The notes under the pieces: model-generated
Databases searched by the model: none
Told to the model about the DNA's origin: nothing
Seen by the model: only the letters and a program-made list of their open reading frames with translations
Made by a program: the position numbers and the translations under genes
Shown: piece after piece, positions 26,551 to 37,117 of the stretch
Numbering within the stretch: position 1 is the first letter of the stretch
Layout: every line of letters begins with the position of its first letter
Assembly: GCA_016712505.1 (NCBI GenBank)
Contig: JADJQY010000008.1
Coordinates: forward strand, 496,001 to 560,000
Source: Candidatus Eiseniibacteriota bacterium
Lineage (GTDB): Bacteria; Eisenbacteria; RBG-16-71-46; CAIMUX01
Length of the DNA: 64,000 bases
Direction: 5' to 3'

Positions 26551-27912
26551 GTGAGGTCGGCCGTGCTGCTCGCGATCGGTCTTGCCGTGCTACACGCGCT
26601 CTCCACGCTTCCACGGGCCTGGGCCTCCGACCGATCGGGGGACGGACTCCTCGCCGCCCCAACCCCGATCACGCTCTCCCGCGATTGGGCTGCGCGGTGG
26701 TCCAATCTGGAGGGCCCTTCGTTCCGACCCGAGGCCGATGGCCTCCGCCTGCGTGGGGCATTCAGCGGCACCTTCGACCAGACGAGTCGGTGGGCGATGC
26801 CCGGGCGCGCCGAGCTCGACCTTGCCTTTCGCCTCCAGGCCGAGGACGGGGGGCCGTGGACCCTCCGCCTGCCCGAACTCGCCCTGCGAATCCCCGTCAC
26901 CCAGCGGACCTCTCTGGCCCTGGGGAAGGCCAGGCGGCGGTGGGGCACCGGGGAGCTGGGGAATCTGCTGCTCGGGCGAAGCGCACCCCCGCGCTGGCAG
27001 GTCGGGGTTTCTCGCAGCCGTCGGGGATGCCCCGATCCGCGCCTCTCCCTCGAATCTCGATCCGACCTGGCCGGGTGGGACTGCGATCTCTTCCTCAGCT
27101 ATCTCGACGATGACCGCCGCACCATTCCCGACCCGCTCCTCGCCGGTCATTCCCTCTCGCTGGCTCCCTGGAGCTGGATCGAGCTGACCGTCGCCCGGAC
27201 GATCCTCTTCGGCGGGGAAGGGCGAACCGGTCGGCTGACCGGGCGCGACCTCTGGAACATCGCGCTGGCGCGCAACGAGAACATCCGGGGGCCGCGCGGA
27301 CCCGGCGACAGCGACCAGAAGGTCTCCTATCGCGCCGCCTGCGCCCTTTCGCGCGACCGAGCGGCCCGCCTCGGACTCGATCAGGCCAGGGCGTTCTACG
27401 AATACGCGGGCGAAGACGCGCTCAAGAACCTGATCCCCACGGCGCGGGCGCGTCACTTCGGCCTCGCGCTGGAGCGGGCGGGGCATCATCTGGCCGCCGA
27501 GTACGCCTCGACCCACACCGGAGCCAACCGCTGGTACACCCACACGATCTATCGTGATGCCTACTTCTATCGAGGATTGCCGCTCGGGCTCCCGATGGGG
27601 GGAGACGCCCGCGCCTACTACCTGCACCTTCGTCCGGCGCCGTATCTGCTGCCACCCGGGCGCCACACCCTGCAGCTCGACCTGGGCCTGGAGCAGCATC
27701 TCTTCGGGCTCGAGACCGGAACGCGCGATCGACGGAACGAGGCGACGCTGCGGCTCGAGGTGGGCTCGCGGCGGCCCGAATCCGGGGGTTCCGGCCGCAC
27801 CGCCTGCTCGCTCACCCTGGCCGGGGCGCGTCGCGTCTCCGGGCGTCGCGAGCCGACCGCCCCAGGCATGATCGACGCGGGCATCGAGTTGGCGCTTCAC
27901 TACTGCCGCTGA
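26551..27912 (+). CDS. Wzi-like outer-membrane capsule assembly protein
   Basis: Wzi is an outer-membrane beta-barrel that anchors capsule to the cell surface. The product has an N-terminal signal peptide (hydrophobic LLAIGLAVLHALS, ending near RAWAS) and many alternating beta-strand-like segments. The most diagnostic region is near residue 320: EYASTHTGANRWYTHTIYRD followed by YRGLPLGLPMGGDARAYY, the Wzi pattern of a YrGrxLGxPxGxD step. Length (about 450) is close to enteric Wzi (~480). The start is uncertain: GTG at 26551, or TTG at 26536, neither with a strong ribosome site. It ends the three-gene polysaccharide segment. Confidence 0.75.
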   Translation: MRSAVLLAIGLAVLHALSTLPRAWASDRSGDGLLAAPTPITLSRDWAARWSNLEGPSFRPEADGLRLRGAFSGTFDQTSRWAMPGRAELDLAFRLQAEDGGPWTLRLPELALRIPVTQRTSLALGKARRRWGTGELGNLLLGRSAPPRWQVGVSRSRRGCPDPRLSLESRSDLAGWDCDLFLSYLDDDRRTIPDPLLAGHSLSLAPWSWIELTVARTILFGGEGRTGRLTGRDLWNIALARNENIRGPRGPGDSDQKVSYRAACALSRDRAARLGLDQARAFYEYAGEDALKNLIPTARARHFGLALERAGHHLAAEYASTHTGANRWYTHTIYRDAYFYRGLPLGLPMGGDARAYYLHLRPAPYLLPPGRHTLQLDLGLEQHLFGLETGTRDRRNEATLRLEVGSRRPESGGSGRTACSLTLAGARRVSGRREPTAPGMIDAGIELALHYCR

Positions 27913-28030
27913 CCAGCCGTCATCGCGGGAGATCCTGCCTTTACCCGGCCTCCCTCGATCGGTCATTCTGCCCCTTCACCGTTCCGCGCGGCCTCACGGA
28001 GGTCGGGCGGATTCCTGAAGCGGAGGAGTC

Positions 28031-30676
<2,646 letters not shown>

Positions 30677-30716
30677 GGCCCATGCAGCGCGGGTGGGGGT
30701 ACATGGAGGTGAGACG

Positions 30717-32108
30717 ATGCCGAGTCAGTATGCTTCTGCCCGCCGGTGGTCGGTTCTGCTCGCGGCGGTCGCGGTGACGGCGGGAGTCCTCCCGGTTGGC
30801 GCCGAACCGACGGGACGGGATCTCCGGATCACGGTCTACAACAGCAACCTCGGAGTGGTGAGCGACCGGCGCGGGATCGAGGTGAAGAGCGGACAGTCGA
30901 GCTTCGAGCTGGCCGACGTCCCCGCCCTGATCGATCCCACCTCGGTCCATCTCAAGGCTCCCGGAGGGGAACTCTCCGTCCTGGAACAGAACTTCCAGTA
31001 CGACCTCGCCGGGTCGGACCGGATCCTCCAGCGCTACCTCGACGCGAACGTCGAAGCGGTCTTCAAAGGGGGGGACTTGAGGTCCGGCTCGTTGCTCTCC
31101 TTTGACGGTGGGACCCTGGTGCTCCGCGGGAGCGACGGGGCGGTGAACCTGGTCAATCGGGCCGAGACCATGGACCTCCGCCTCCCCAGCTTGCCGAGCG
31201 GACTCAGGACCAGACCGACCCTCGTCTGGTGGCTCGATTCCAGGAAGGGCGGCACCGTCCCGGTCGAGCTGAGCTACATGACCGAGGGGCTCAACTGGCA
31301 CGCCGAGTACGTCGCGGTCACCAACGAGAAGGACACCGCGATCGAGCTCTCGGCCTGGGTGTCGCTGGAGAACAACTCCGGCGCCAGCTACGAAAACGCC
31401 GAGCTCCAGCTCGTGGCGGGCGAGGTCCAGCGCGTGGCGCCCCCGCAGCCGATGTTCAAGCGCGGCCGGGTCCAGATGGACGCCATGGCGATGGCCGCCC
31501 CGGAGCAGGGGTTCGAGGAGGAGTCGTTCTTCGAGTACCACCTCTACACCCTGGGCCGTCGAACCACCCTGGCTGATCGGGAGACCAAGCAGATCGCGCT
31601 CTTTCCCACCGCGAGCGGACCGGTGCGGAAGCTCTACGAGTACGACGGCCAGCGCGACGCCAAGAAGGTCTCGGTCCTGCTCGAGACGGAGAACAAGGCG
31701 GAGCTGGGGCTCGGGATGCCCCTCCCGGCAGGAAAGGTCCGGACCTACAAGGCCGACAGCCGGGGCCTGCTCCAGTTCATCGGCGAGGACCAGATCGATC
31801 ACACTCCCCGGAACGAGAAGGTGCGCCTCCGGATGGGGAACGCCTTCGACGTGGTCGGGGAGCGGGCGGACAAGGAGCAGCGCCGGATCTCCGACCGGGC
31901 GGAGGAGCGCGACGTCGAGATCAAGCTCCGGAATCGCAAGGACGAGGCGGTCCAGGTGATCGTCCGGGAGCACTTCTGGGGGAGCTGGACCCTGGTCCGC
32001 TCGAGTCTGCCGTCCACCAAGAAGGATGCCTCCACCGCCGAGTTCCAGGTCGACGTCCCGAAAGACGGCGAGGCGGTCCTGACCTTCACCGTCCGGACCC
32101 AGTGGTAG
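30717..32108 (+). CDS. Secreted DUF4139-domain protein, unknown role
   Basis: The 463-residue product has a signal peptide (MPSQYASARRWSVLLAAVAV, ending near GAEP at residue 29) and mostly beta-rich sequence. Family text of DUF4139 is recognisable: LRITVYNSNLGVVSDRR, then VELSYMTEGLNWHAEYVAVT, ENNSGASYENAELQLVAGEV and a C-terminal REHFWGSWTLVRSS. DUF4139 proteins are widespread and uncharacterised, some annotated as mucoidy inhibitor A-like. The ATG at 30717 follows GGAGGTGAGACG. Transcription appears to end at the intrinsic terminator 26 nt after the stop. Confidence 0.85.
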   Translation: MPSQYASARRWSVLLAAVAVTAGVLPVGAEPTGRDLRITVYNSNLGVVSDRRGIEVKSGQSSFELADVPALIDPTSVHLKAPGGELSVLEQNFQYDLAGSDRILQRYLDANVEAVFKGGDLRSGSLLSFDGGTLVLRGSDGAVNLVNRAETMDLRLPSLPSGLRTRPTLVWWLDSRKGGTVPVELSYMTEGLNWHAEYVAVTNEKDTAIELSAWVSLENNSGASYENAELQLVAGEVQRVAPPQPMFKRGRVQMDAMAMAAPEQGFEEESFFEYHLYTLGRRTTLADRETKQIALFPTASGPVRKLYEYDGQRDAKKVSVLLETENKAELGLGMPLPAGKVRTYKADSRGLLQFIGEDQIDHTPRNEKVRLRMGNAFDVVGERADKEQRRISDRAEERDVEIKLRNRKDEAVQVIVREHFWGSWTLVRSSLPSTKKDASTAEFQVDVPKDGEAVLTFTVRTQW

Positions 32109-32133
32109 ATTCCTGACCCCGCAATTTGCCGGT

Positions 32134-32166
32134 CCCCCGTCGCGCTCCTCGCGGCGGGGGATTTTT
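32134..32166 (+). terminator. Intrinsic terminator after the DUF4139 gene
   Basis: The arms CCCCCGTCGCG (32134-32144) and CGCGGCGGGGG (32150-32160) pair over 11 bp with one G-T wobble around a CTCCT loop and are followed by ATTTTTC. This is a textbook factor-independent terminator. Confidence 0.9.
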
Positions 32167-32197
32167 CGTCTGGTTCCGCCGGAATCAAGAAACTTTA

Positions 32198-32225
32198 TTG
32201 ACATCTCCCACCTCGCTGGTAAGAT
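32198..32225 (+). promoter_or_regulatory. Near-consensus sigma-70 promoter for the GACC-repeat protein
   Basis: TTGACA (32198-32203) and TAAGAT (32220-32225) are spaced by 16 nt, in an AT-richer patch right after the terminator. Predicted transcription starts near 32232, about 235 nt before the coding start. It is the best promoter match in the window and suggests strong constitutive expression. Confidence 0.85.
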
Positions 32226-32466
32226 CTTTTGCGTCACGTACACCCATCGCCTGCGAATTCCCCATTTCCGGTGGCTGCGGTATCGCAGACGCCGAAAGGG
32301 GGGCCTCGCGGCAAGGGTGGGATCAGGTTCGAGCCCGGGAGCTGCCTGGCGTCTCGGGCCCCACCGCAACCGGCAGCCGGCCAGAAATGGTCCGGAGCTG
32401 GGGCGGAACCGTCAGAAAGTGGTACTCACGTTCAACCTGTCCACTTGCCACGTAGGGAGACGCAAT
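32226..32466 (+). promoter_or_regulatory. Long structured 5' leader
   Basis: The region between the consensus promoter and the ATG at 32467 has no supportable gene. It contains a long hairpin at 32260-32301: paired blocks CCCC/GGGG, TTTC/GAAA, GGTG/CGCC and CTGCG/CGCAG, with a bulged A, a bulged C, a G-A mismatch and a GTAT loop, 17 pairs in all. A weaker hairpin pairs GCCCG (32333-32337) with CGGGC (32355-32359). It ends with GTAGGGAGACGCAAT before the ATG. I could not match it to a known riboswitch class; it may control stability or translation. Confidence 0.5.
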
Positions 32467-33573
32467 ATGCGCAAAACTGCTACGACCGTGGCTCTGGGTC
32501 TCGTGACCCTGGCTACTTCGGCCATGGCGATCAACGCCCCGATGACGCTCGAGGACCTGACCCCGGCCAGTGGTGACGGCGGCGTCCGCACCAACGACTG
32601 CCCGGCCCCCCTCGTGTTCGACACCGGGATGTTCGACGAGTTTACTCCTCCGGCGGGCTGTAGCTCGGCCGGTAGCGCCGGCTGCTTCGTCAATGGTGAG
32701 AACCCTGAGGGTGCTCCGGTTGACTGGCGCCGGATTGCCGACGACTTCTCGACCGCGGGCGAGACGATCACCCACGTGAAGTTCTGGGGTCGCTACAACC
32801 AGTGGGGCTACGACTCCGGACGCCGGGTCGATGGCTTCTGCATCCGGATCCACGAGGTCTCGGGTGACGTCTACTGTCCGGATGGCACGCTGCCTGGCCT
32901 CGACGCCATCGGCACCGTGGTCTACGACCAGTATGTCGGCGCCGGCCAGTTCACCGAGGAAGAGCTGTTTACCGGGCTGTCCCGGAACTTCAACTACTGC
33001 TTGACCCTCCCGGTCCCGTTCCCGACGACTGCCGGTACGACCTACTGGCTCAGCGTCTCGGGTGACTACGACCTGGTGCTCGACGACACCGGTACGTTGC
33101 TCACGCAGTGGTTCGTCCGTCTCGTTCCGGGCGGCGGCTTCACCGCCTGCGAGGTTTCGGGCTTCTTCTGTGACGATGTCGACGTCTGCGATCCGTGGAC
33201 CGACGTTTCGACCCTGTTCGCCCTCCCGTGCTGGGAAGGGTGGGACCTGGGCTTCGTTCTTTACGGTGACCCGGCTGCGACCGGCGCTTGCTGCTCGGCG
33301 ACTGGCGTCTGCCAGATCACGACTGCGGCCGAGTGCACCGCCCCGAATCAGTACCAGGGCGACGGCACGGCCTGCGATCCGAACCCCTGCCCGGTGCCGG
33401 CCCTCGGCGCTTGCTGCTTCGGGATCGACTGCATCGTCGTGACCCCGGGCGAGTGCACGAACCTGGGTGGCGAGTACAAGGGTGACGGCACCGTGTGCGA
33501 TCCGAACCCGTGCCTCCCGATCGCGACCGAGAAGAAGACCTGGGGCGGCGTGAAGAAGGCCTACGGCAACTAG
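32467..33573 (+). CDS. Secreted Cys-rich GACC-repeat protein
   Basis: The 368-residue protein has a signal peptide (MRKTATTVALGLVTLATSAM, cut near AMA-I) and a mostly beta-rich body with paired cysteines. It ends with two tandem Cys-rich repeats of ~36 residues (33283-33396 and 33406-33513), each starting GACC and ending GDGTxCDPNPC. This repeat recurs, from memory, in secreted proteins of Planctomycetes and uncultured FCB-like bacteria. After the repeats comes a short basic tail (KKTWGGVKKAYGN). The function is unknown. A near-consensus promoter, a long leader and strong terminators on both sides mark it as an independent, probably abundant secreted product. Confidence 0.82.
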   Translation: MRKTATTVALGLVTLATSAMAINAPMTLEDLTPASGDGGVRTNDCPAPLVFDTGMFDEFTPPAGCSSAGSAGCFVNGENPEGAPVDWRRIADDFSTAGETITHVKFWGRYNQWGYDSGRRVDGFCIRIHEVSGDVYCPDGTLPGLDAIGTVVYDQYVGAGQFTEEELFTGLSRNFNYCLTLPVPFPTTAGTTYWLSVSGDYDLVLDDTGTLLTQWFVRLVPGGGFTACEVSGFFCDDVDVCDPWTDVSTLFALPCWEGWDLGFVLYGDPAATGACCSATGVCQITTAAECTAPNQYQGDGTACDPNPCPVPALGACCFGIDCIVVTPGECTNLGGEYKGDGTVCDPNPCLPIATEKKTWGGVKKAYGN

Positions 33574-33620
33574 TTCATCCGAACCGGTCGTCTGACCTTC
33601 GCCAACCTGGCGATCCGATG

Positions 33621-33652
33621 AGACCCGGGGCCTCGTGCCCCGGGTCTTTTCT
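33621..33652 (+). terminator. Intrinsic terminator after the GACC-repeat gene
   Basis: AGACCCGGGG (33621-33630) and CCCCGGGTCT (33638-33647) are perfect 10-bp complements around a 7-nt loop, followed by TTTTCTCT. It isolates the GACC-repeat gene from the next one. Confidence 0.92.
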
Positions 33653-33662
33653 CTCCCCGCGA

Positions 33663-33692
33663 TTGACACTCGAGCCCGCGGCGACGTAGAGA
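33663..33692 (+). promoter_or_regulatory. Promoter placing the start at the ATG (leaderless candidate)
   Basis: TTGACA (33663-33668) and TAGAGA (33687-33692) are 18 nt apart. The -10 box ends 7 nt before the ATG at 33700, so transcription would start at or next to the first codon. No Shine-Dalgarno site lies between them, which fits a leaderless mRNA. Confidence 0.55.
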
Positions 33693-33699
33693 CTCACCC

Positions 33700-35457
33700 A
33701 TGCCCGACTCGCAGCGAGAGATCCCCTGGCCGGCCCTGGCTGCGCTCTGCGCCTTGCTCGTCGTTGCCCCGAGTCTCCGCGGCGGGTTCGTCTGGGATGA
33801 TCGCTGGGCGATCGAGCAGAGCCCGCTCCTGACCCAACCCGGAATGCTCCCGCGGCTCCTCGCAGAGCGGCACGGCTTCGGCTCGATGGTGACGACCGAT
33901 GACGGTGGTTCGGGGTACTACCGTCCCCTGGCAACCTTGCTGCACGGCCTCCTGCTGGTCACGGTGGGTGCGAAACCCTTCCTCTTCCATCTCCTCTCGG
34001 TGTCGCTCCACGCCGGCGCGAGCGCAGCCTTGGCGCTCTGGCTGCGCCGCTGGCGGCGCAACGCGGCGGCGGCCGCGTTGCTGTTGTCCGTCCATCCAGT
34101 GGCGGCAGACACCGCGGCGTGGATATCGGCCACCCCGGATCTGCTGGCCGCGCTCTGCGTGTTCCTCGGCCTGGCCGCCTTCGATCGCCGTCGCTACTGG
34201 AGGGCCGGCCTGCTGCTTCTCCTCGCCCCCCTGGGGAAGGAGTCCGGGTTGGTCGGGCTCCTCTGGCTCGGACTCACGGCTTGCGCCCGCCCCGTGGCCG
34301 GTGCGCCGATCGGGGGGCGATCGACCGCCGTCCGCGTCGGCGTCGCAGCATTGGTTGGCTATCTCGCGGTGCGTGCGGTCACCGTGGGCCTGACGCCGAG
34401 TCCGGCCGAGATACCGCCGGGGCTCCGGATCGCGGGCCCTGATCTGGTCGGGCGTCTCTTTCTGATGAACGGCTGGCGTCTTCTCGTTCCGTTCCCGATG
34501 ACCCTGGAGCCGTTCCCCTGGGTGGTCGCCGCCACGCCGCGCTGGTCCGGCTGGCTGGGGCTGGCCCTGGCCGGTGGCCTCGCCGCGCTCGGGCTTCTGG
34601 CTCTCGCGCGCGGCCGACGGAGCTGGGGTCTGTTGCTCCTGCCACTCGCTGCCCTGCTGCCCGTGGCACAGATCATCCCCACTTCCGACATCTTCGGAGG
34701 GCGTTTCCTCTACCTTCCGCTGGCCGGTCTGGCCGCCGGACTCGCCGCTCTCACTCCCGCATCCGGCATCGGACGCCCGGTCCGGATCGCTGGGGTTCCC
34801 TTGCTCCTCGCGCTGGCGGTCGGCGGGTGGGCCCGGGCCTCCGAATGGCGCGACGACCGTACCCTCTTCGGTCGCGAGATCGAGCGAAACCCCGCGAGCC
34901 TGCGCGCGCAGGTGCTCTGGGCCGGACACCTGCTCAACGGCGGACAGCTCGAGGCGGCGCGCCCCTGGATCGAAGGACTGGGACGCGCGCTGCCCGACCA
35001 CCCGCGGGTGCGTTACCAGGAGGCGCTCCTCTGGATGAACGAGAATCGGGCGGCCGAAGCCGAGAGGGTCTTCTCCGACCTGTACCGCAACTGGAGGCAG
35101 AGTCCCTCGCTGCTGGCCAACCTCGCGGGGTGCCAGCTCCGGCTGGGGAAGTTCGAAGAAGGGCTGCGGACACTCGACCAGGCGACGGCGAACTCGACTC
35201 CGACCGCCGGGATGCGGAACAACCGCGGACTGGCGCTCCGCGCCTTGGGACGGCATCAGGAGGCGCGCTCCGAGTTCGAACAGGCGATCGTCCAGGAGCC
35301 CGACTACCGTCCCGCCCGCGCGAATCTGGTATTCCTCCTCGCACGGGAGCTGGCGCTTCCAGAAGAGGCCCGAACTGCCGCCGCTGAATATCTGCGCCGC
35401 TTCCCGAAGGGGCCCGAGGCCGACGCGGTGCGTGCGGTCCTTGGCTCGACGCCCTAG
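33700..35457 (+). CDS. TMTC-like polytopic membrane protein with C-terminal TPRs
   Basis: The 585-residue protein has about nine or ten membrane segments over residues 12-385 and a soluble C-terminal region (~400-580) of TPR-like helices (RVRYQEALLWMNENRAAEAE, then NNRGLALRALGRHQEARSEF). Near the N-terminus SLRGGFVWDD places an Asp-Asp pair in the first outer loop, where GT-C glycosyltransferases and TMTC-type O-mannosyltransferases hold theirs, followed by YYRPLATL. This layout suggests a polyprenyl-sugar-dependent glycosyltransferase acting outside the membrane, but catalysis is unproven. It has its own promoter, no ribosome site and a tandem repeat just after the stop. Confidence 0.75.
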   Translation: MPDSQREIPWPALAALCALLVVAPSLRGGFVWDDRWAIEQSPLLTQPGMLPRLLAERHGFGSMVTTDDGGSGYYRPLATLLHGLLLVTVGAKPFLFHLLSVSLHAGASAALALWLRRWRRNAAAAALLLSVHPVAADTAAWISATPDLLAALCVFLGLAAFDRRRYWRAGLLLLLAPLGKESGLVGLLWLGLTACARPVAGAPIGGRSTAVRVGVAALVGYLAVRAVTVGLTPSPAEIPPGLRIAGPDLVGRLFLMNGWRLLVPFPMTLEPFPWVVAATPRWSGWLGLALAGGLAALGLLALARGRRSWGLLLLPLAALLPVAQIIPTSDIFGGRFLYLPLAGLAAGLAALTPASGIGRPVRIAGVPLLLALAVGGWARASEWRDDRTLFGREIERNPASLRAQVLWAGHLLNGGQLEAARPWIEGLGRALPDHPRVRYQEALLWMNENRAAEAERVFSDLYRNWRQSPSLLANLAGCQLRLGKFEEGLRTLDQATANSTPTAGMRNNRGLALRALGRHQEARSEFEQAIVQEPDYRPARANLVFLLARELALPEEARTAAAEYLRRFPKGPEADAVRAVLGSTP

Positions 35458-35461
35458 CCGA

Positions 35462-35517
35462 GTGCGGATCGCCGGGTGGGGCTAGCGCGGTGCGGCCAGC
35501 CGGGTGCGGCTAGCCGG
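35462..35517 (+). repeat. Four 14-bp tandem repeats
   Basis: Four adjacent 14-bp units follow the stop codon: GTGCGGATCGCCGG, GTGGGGCTAGCGCG, GTGCGGCCAGCCGG and GTGCGGCTAGCCGG. The consensus GTGCGGCTAGCCGG contains a GCTAGC palindrome. The period is exact and only the bases vary. It is intergenic. Confidence 0.8.
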
Positions 35518-35558
35518 ACGAATCCGCGTCAATCGATGGCCGCAACCGGCCGGGTGAT

Positions 35559-35567
35559 TGGTATTCT
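35559..35567 (+). promoter_or_regulatory. Extended -10 promoter for the MFS gene
   Basis: TGGTATTCT is a TG-n extended -10 box (TATTCT at 35562-35567) with no clear -35, in an otherwise empty 190-nt gap. The predicted start gives a leader of about 73 nt to the ATG at 35648. Confidence 0.4.
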
Positions 35568-35647
35568 CCCGCCACCTTTCAGCCGGTTGTCCCGGAGAGC
35601 CCGGGAACGACAGAGGAACTCCCGCGCGACAGCTCAAGGACCGAGCG

Positions 35648-37021
35648 ATGAATCAACTTCCCCTCCCGCTTCGGCGAAAGCTGTTCTGGGTCGGTCTGCT
35701 CTACTTCGCCGAAGGGTTCCCCTTCGGGATCATCTACGATCTCTTGCCGGTCTATTTTCGCAGCTTCGGCGTTTCGCTCAAGGACATCGGTCTGCTCAGC
35801 TTGATCGGACTCCCCTGGAGTCTCAAGATCCTCTGGTCGCCGCTGGTCGACCGCTACGGACAACGGAAGCACTGGACCACCGCGGCCCTCTTCGGCATGG
35901 GGCTTCTGCTCGCCCTGGTTCCGCTCTTTCCGGCCGGTCCGCCGACCCGGGCGCTCTGGATGGTACTGCTCGGCTTCACCATCCTGTCGGCGACCCAGGA
36001 TGTCGCGATCGACGCCTATACCATCGGGTTGATGGACAAGGGGGAGGAGGGAGCAGCGAACTCCTTGCGCGTCTCGACCTATCGCGCGGCCCTGATCGTG
36101 GGGGGCGGTGGCCTGGTCGCGCTCGCCGACCTGCTCCCCTGGAGCGTGATGCTCCTGACCGGTTCGGCCATCTTCTTCGCCCTGGCGATCGCGGCCTGGC
36201 GCTCGCCGCGACTTTCGATCCAAGGCCAGCCCTGGAGCGCGTTCCCGCGCGAGGCCGCACAGTGGCTCGCACGCTCCTGGGTGCCGCGGATCGCCGCGGG
36301 CGCAGCCCTGGTGTTGCTCTTGCTCGGGCGCTCCTCCGAGGGGTTCGCCCGGTGGTTGGCCGGACCGAGCGCGATTCCGATCGGTTCGTTTGCCCTCATC
36401 GTGCTACTGGTGATCTTCTATCCCGCGCTCCGCATGTGGCGCACTCGCTGGAGCGGGATCGCGGTCTTCGCCTTCGTCCTGATCTACAAGCTGGGCGACT
36501 CGAGCATGGGGCCGATGGTCAAGCCGTTCTGGAAGGACCGCGGCCTGACCAACGCGGAGATCGGGCTCATCTCGACCACCCTGGGGGTGGTGGCGACGGT
36601 GGTCGGCTCGATGGTGGGGGGAATCTTCTGCGCTCGACGCGGCATCTTCCACGGGCTGTGGCTACTTGGGGCCGCCCAGGCACTCTCGAACCTAGGGTAC
36701 GCGGCGGTCGCGCAGTTCGAGCTGCCTCGGGGGGCGATCTACGGCGCTTCGGTGCTGGAGAGCTTCACCGGCGGGATGGGAACGGCGGCTTTCCTCTCCT
36801 TCCTCATGAACCTCTGCGACAAGGAGTCAGCGGCCGTGCAGTACGCGCTCCTCTCGGCGCTCTTCGGCTTCACCCGATCGGTCGCGGGCGCGGCCTCCGG
36901 CTGGGCGACCGAACAGATGGGGTACGCCAGCTTCTTCCTGCTGACCTTCTTCCTCGCGTTTCCCGCATACTTGCTCTTGCCCTGGGTTCGGGGCTGGATC
37001 CGAGAACGGGGGGCGGCCTAG
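35648..37021 (+). CDS. AmpG-like MFS permease
   Basis: The 457-residue protein is a 12-segment major-facilitator protein close to the AmpG/PAT group, which imports muropeptides or acetyl-CoA-type substrates. Diagnostic text: LLYFAEGFPFGIIYDLLPVY, then GLPWSLKILWSPLVDRYGQR and the motif region SATQDVAIDAYTIGLMDKGE, all characteristic of AmpG. The second half has VGSMVGGIFCARRGIFHGLW. The ATG at 35648 is preceded by CAAGGACCGAGCG. It stands alone between repeat-bearing gaps, not beside ampD or ampR, so a cell-wall recycling substrate is a family-based guess. Confidence 0.82.
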   Translation: MNQLPLPLRRKLFWVGLLYFAEGFPFGIIYDLLPVYFRSFGVSLKDIGLLSLIGLPWSLKILWSPLVDRYGQRKHWTTAALFGMGLLLALVPLFPAGPPTRALWMVLLGFTILSATQDVAIDAYTIGLMDKGEEGAANSLRVSTYRAALIVGGGGLVALADLLPWSVMLLTGSAIFFALAIAAWRSPRLSIQGQPWSAFPREAAQWLARSWVPRIAAGAALVLLLLGRSSEGFARWLAGPSAIPIGSFALIVLLVIFYPALRMWRTRWSGIAVFAFVLIYKLGDSSMGPMVKPFWKDRGLTNAEIGLISTTLGVVATVVGSMVGGIFCARRGIFHGLWLLGAAQALSNLGYAAVAQFELPRGAIYGASVLESFTGGMGTAAFLSFLMNLCDKESAAVQYALLSALFGFTRSVAGAASGWATEQMGYASFFLLTFFLAFPAYLLLPWVRGWIRERGAA

Positions 37022-37072
37022 CGCCGACCCTCATCCCGTGGGTCGCCACGCACGGCGGAATCGCACCCGCCC

Positions 37073-37102
37073 GGTGAGCACTCGTTTGGTGAGCACTCGT
37101 TT
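37073..37102 (+). repeat. Two 15-bp direct repeats upstream of the HupE-like gene
   Basis: GGTGAGCACTCGTTT occurs at 37073-37087 and again at 37088-37102, followed by a third partial copy (GGTGAG) that runs into the GAGGAGGAG ribosome site of the next gene. Copy-number change here would move the promoter-to-start distance. Confidence 0.85.
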
Positions 37103-37117
37103 GGTGAGGAGGAGTTC

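Noticed and set aside
32320..32345. GGTTCGAGCCC, which looks like a tRNA T-loop
   Set aside because: No acceptor stem, anticodon arm or D-loop can be placed around it. It lies inside the structured leader and pairs better within that.
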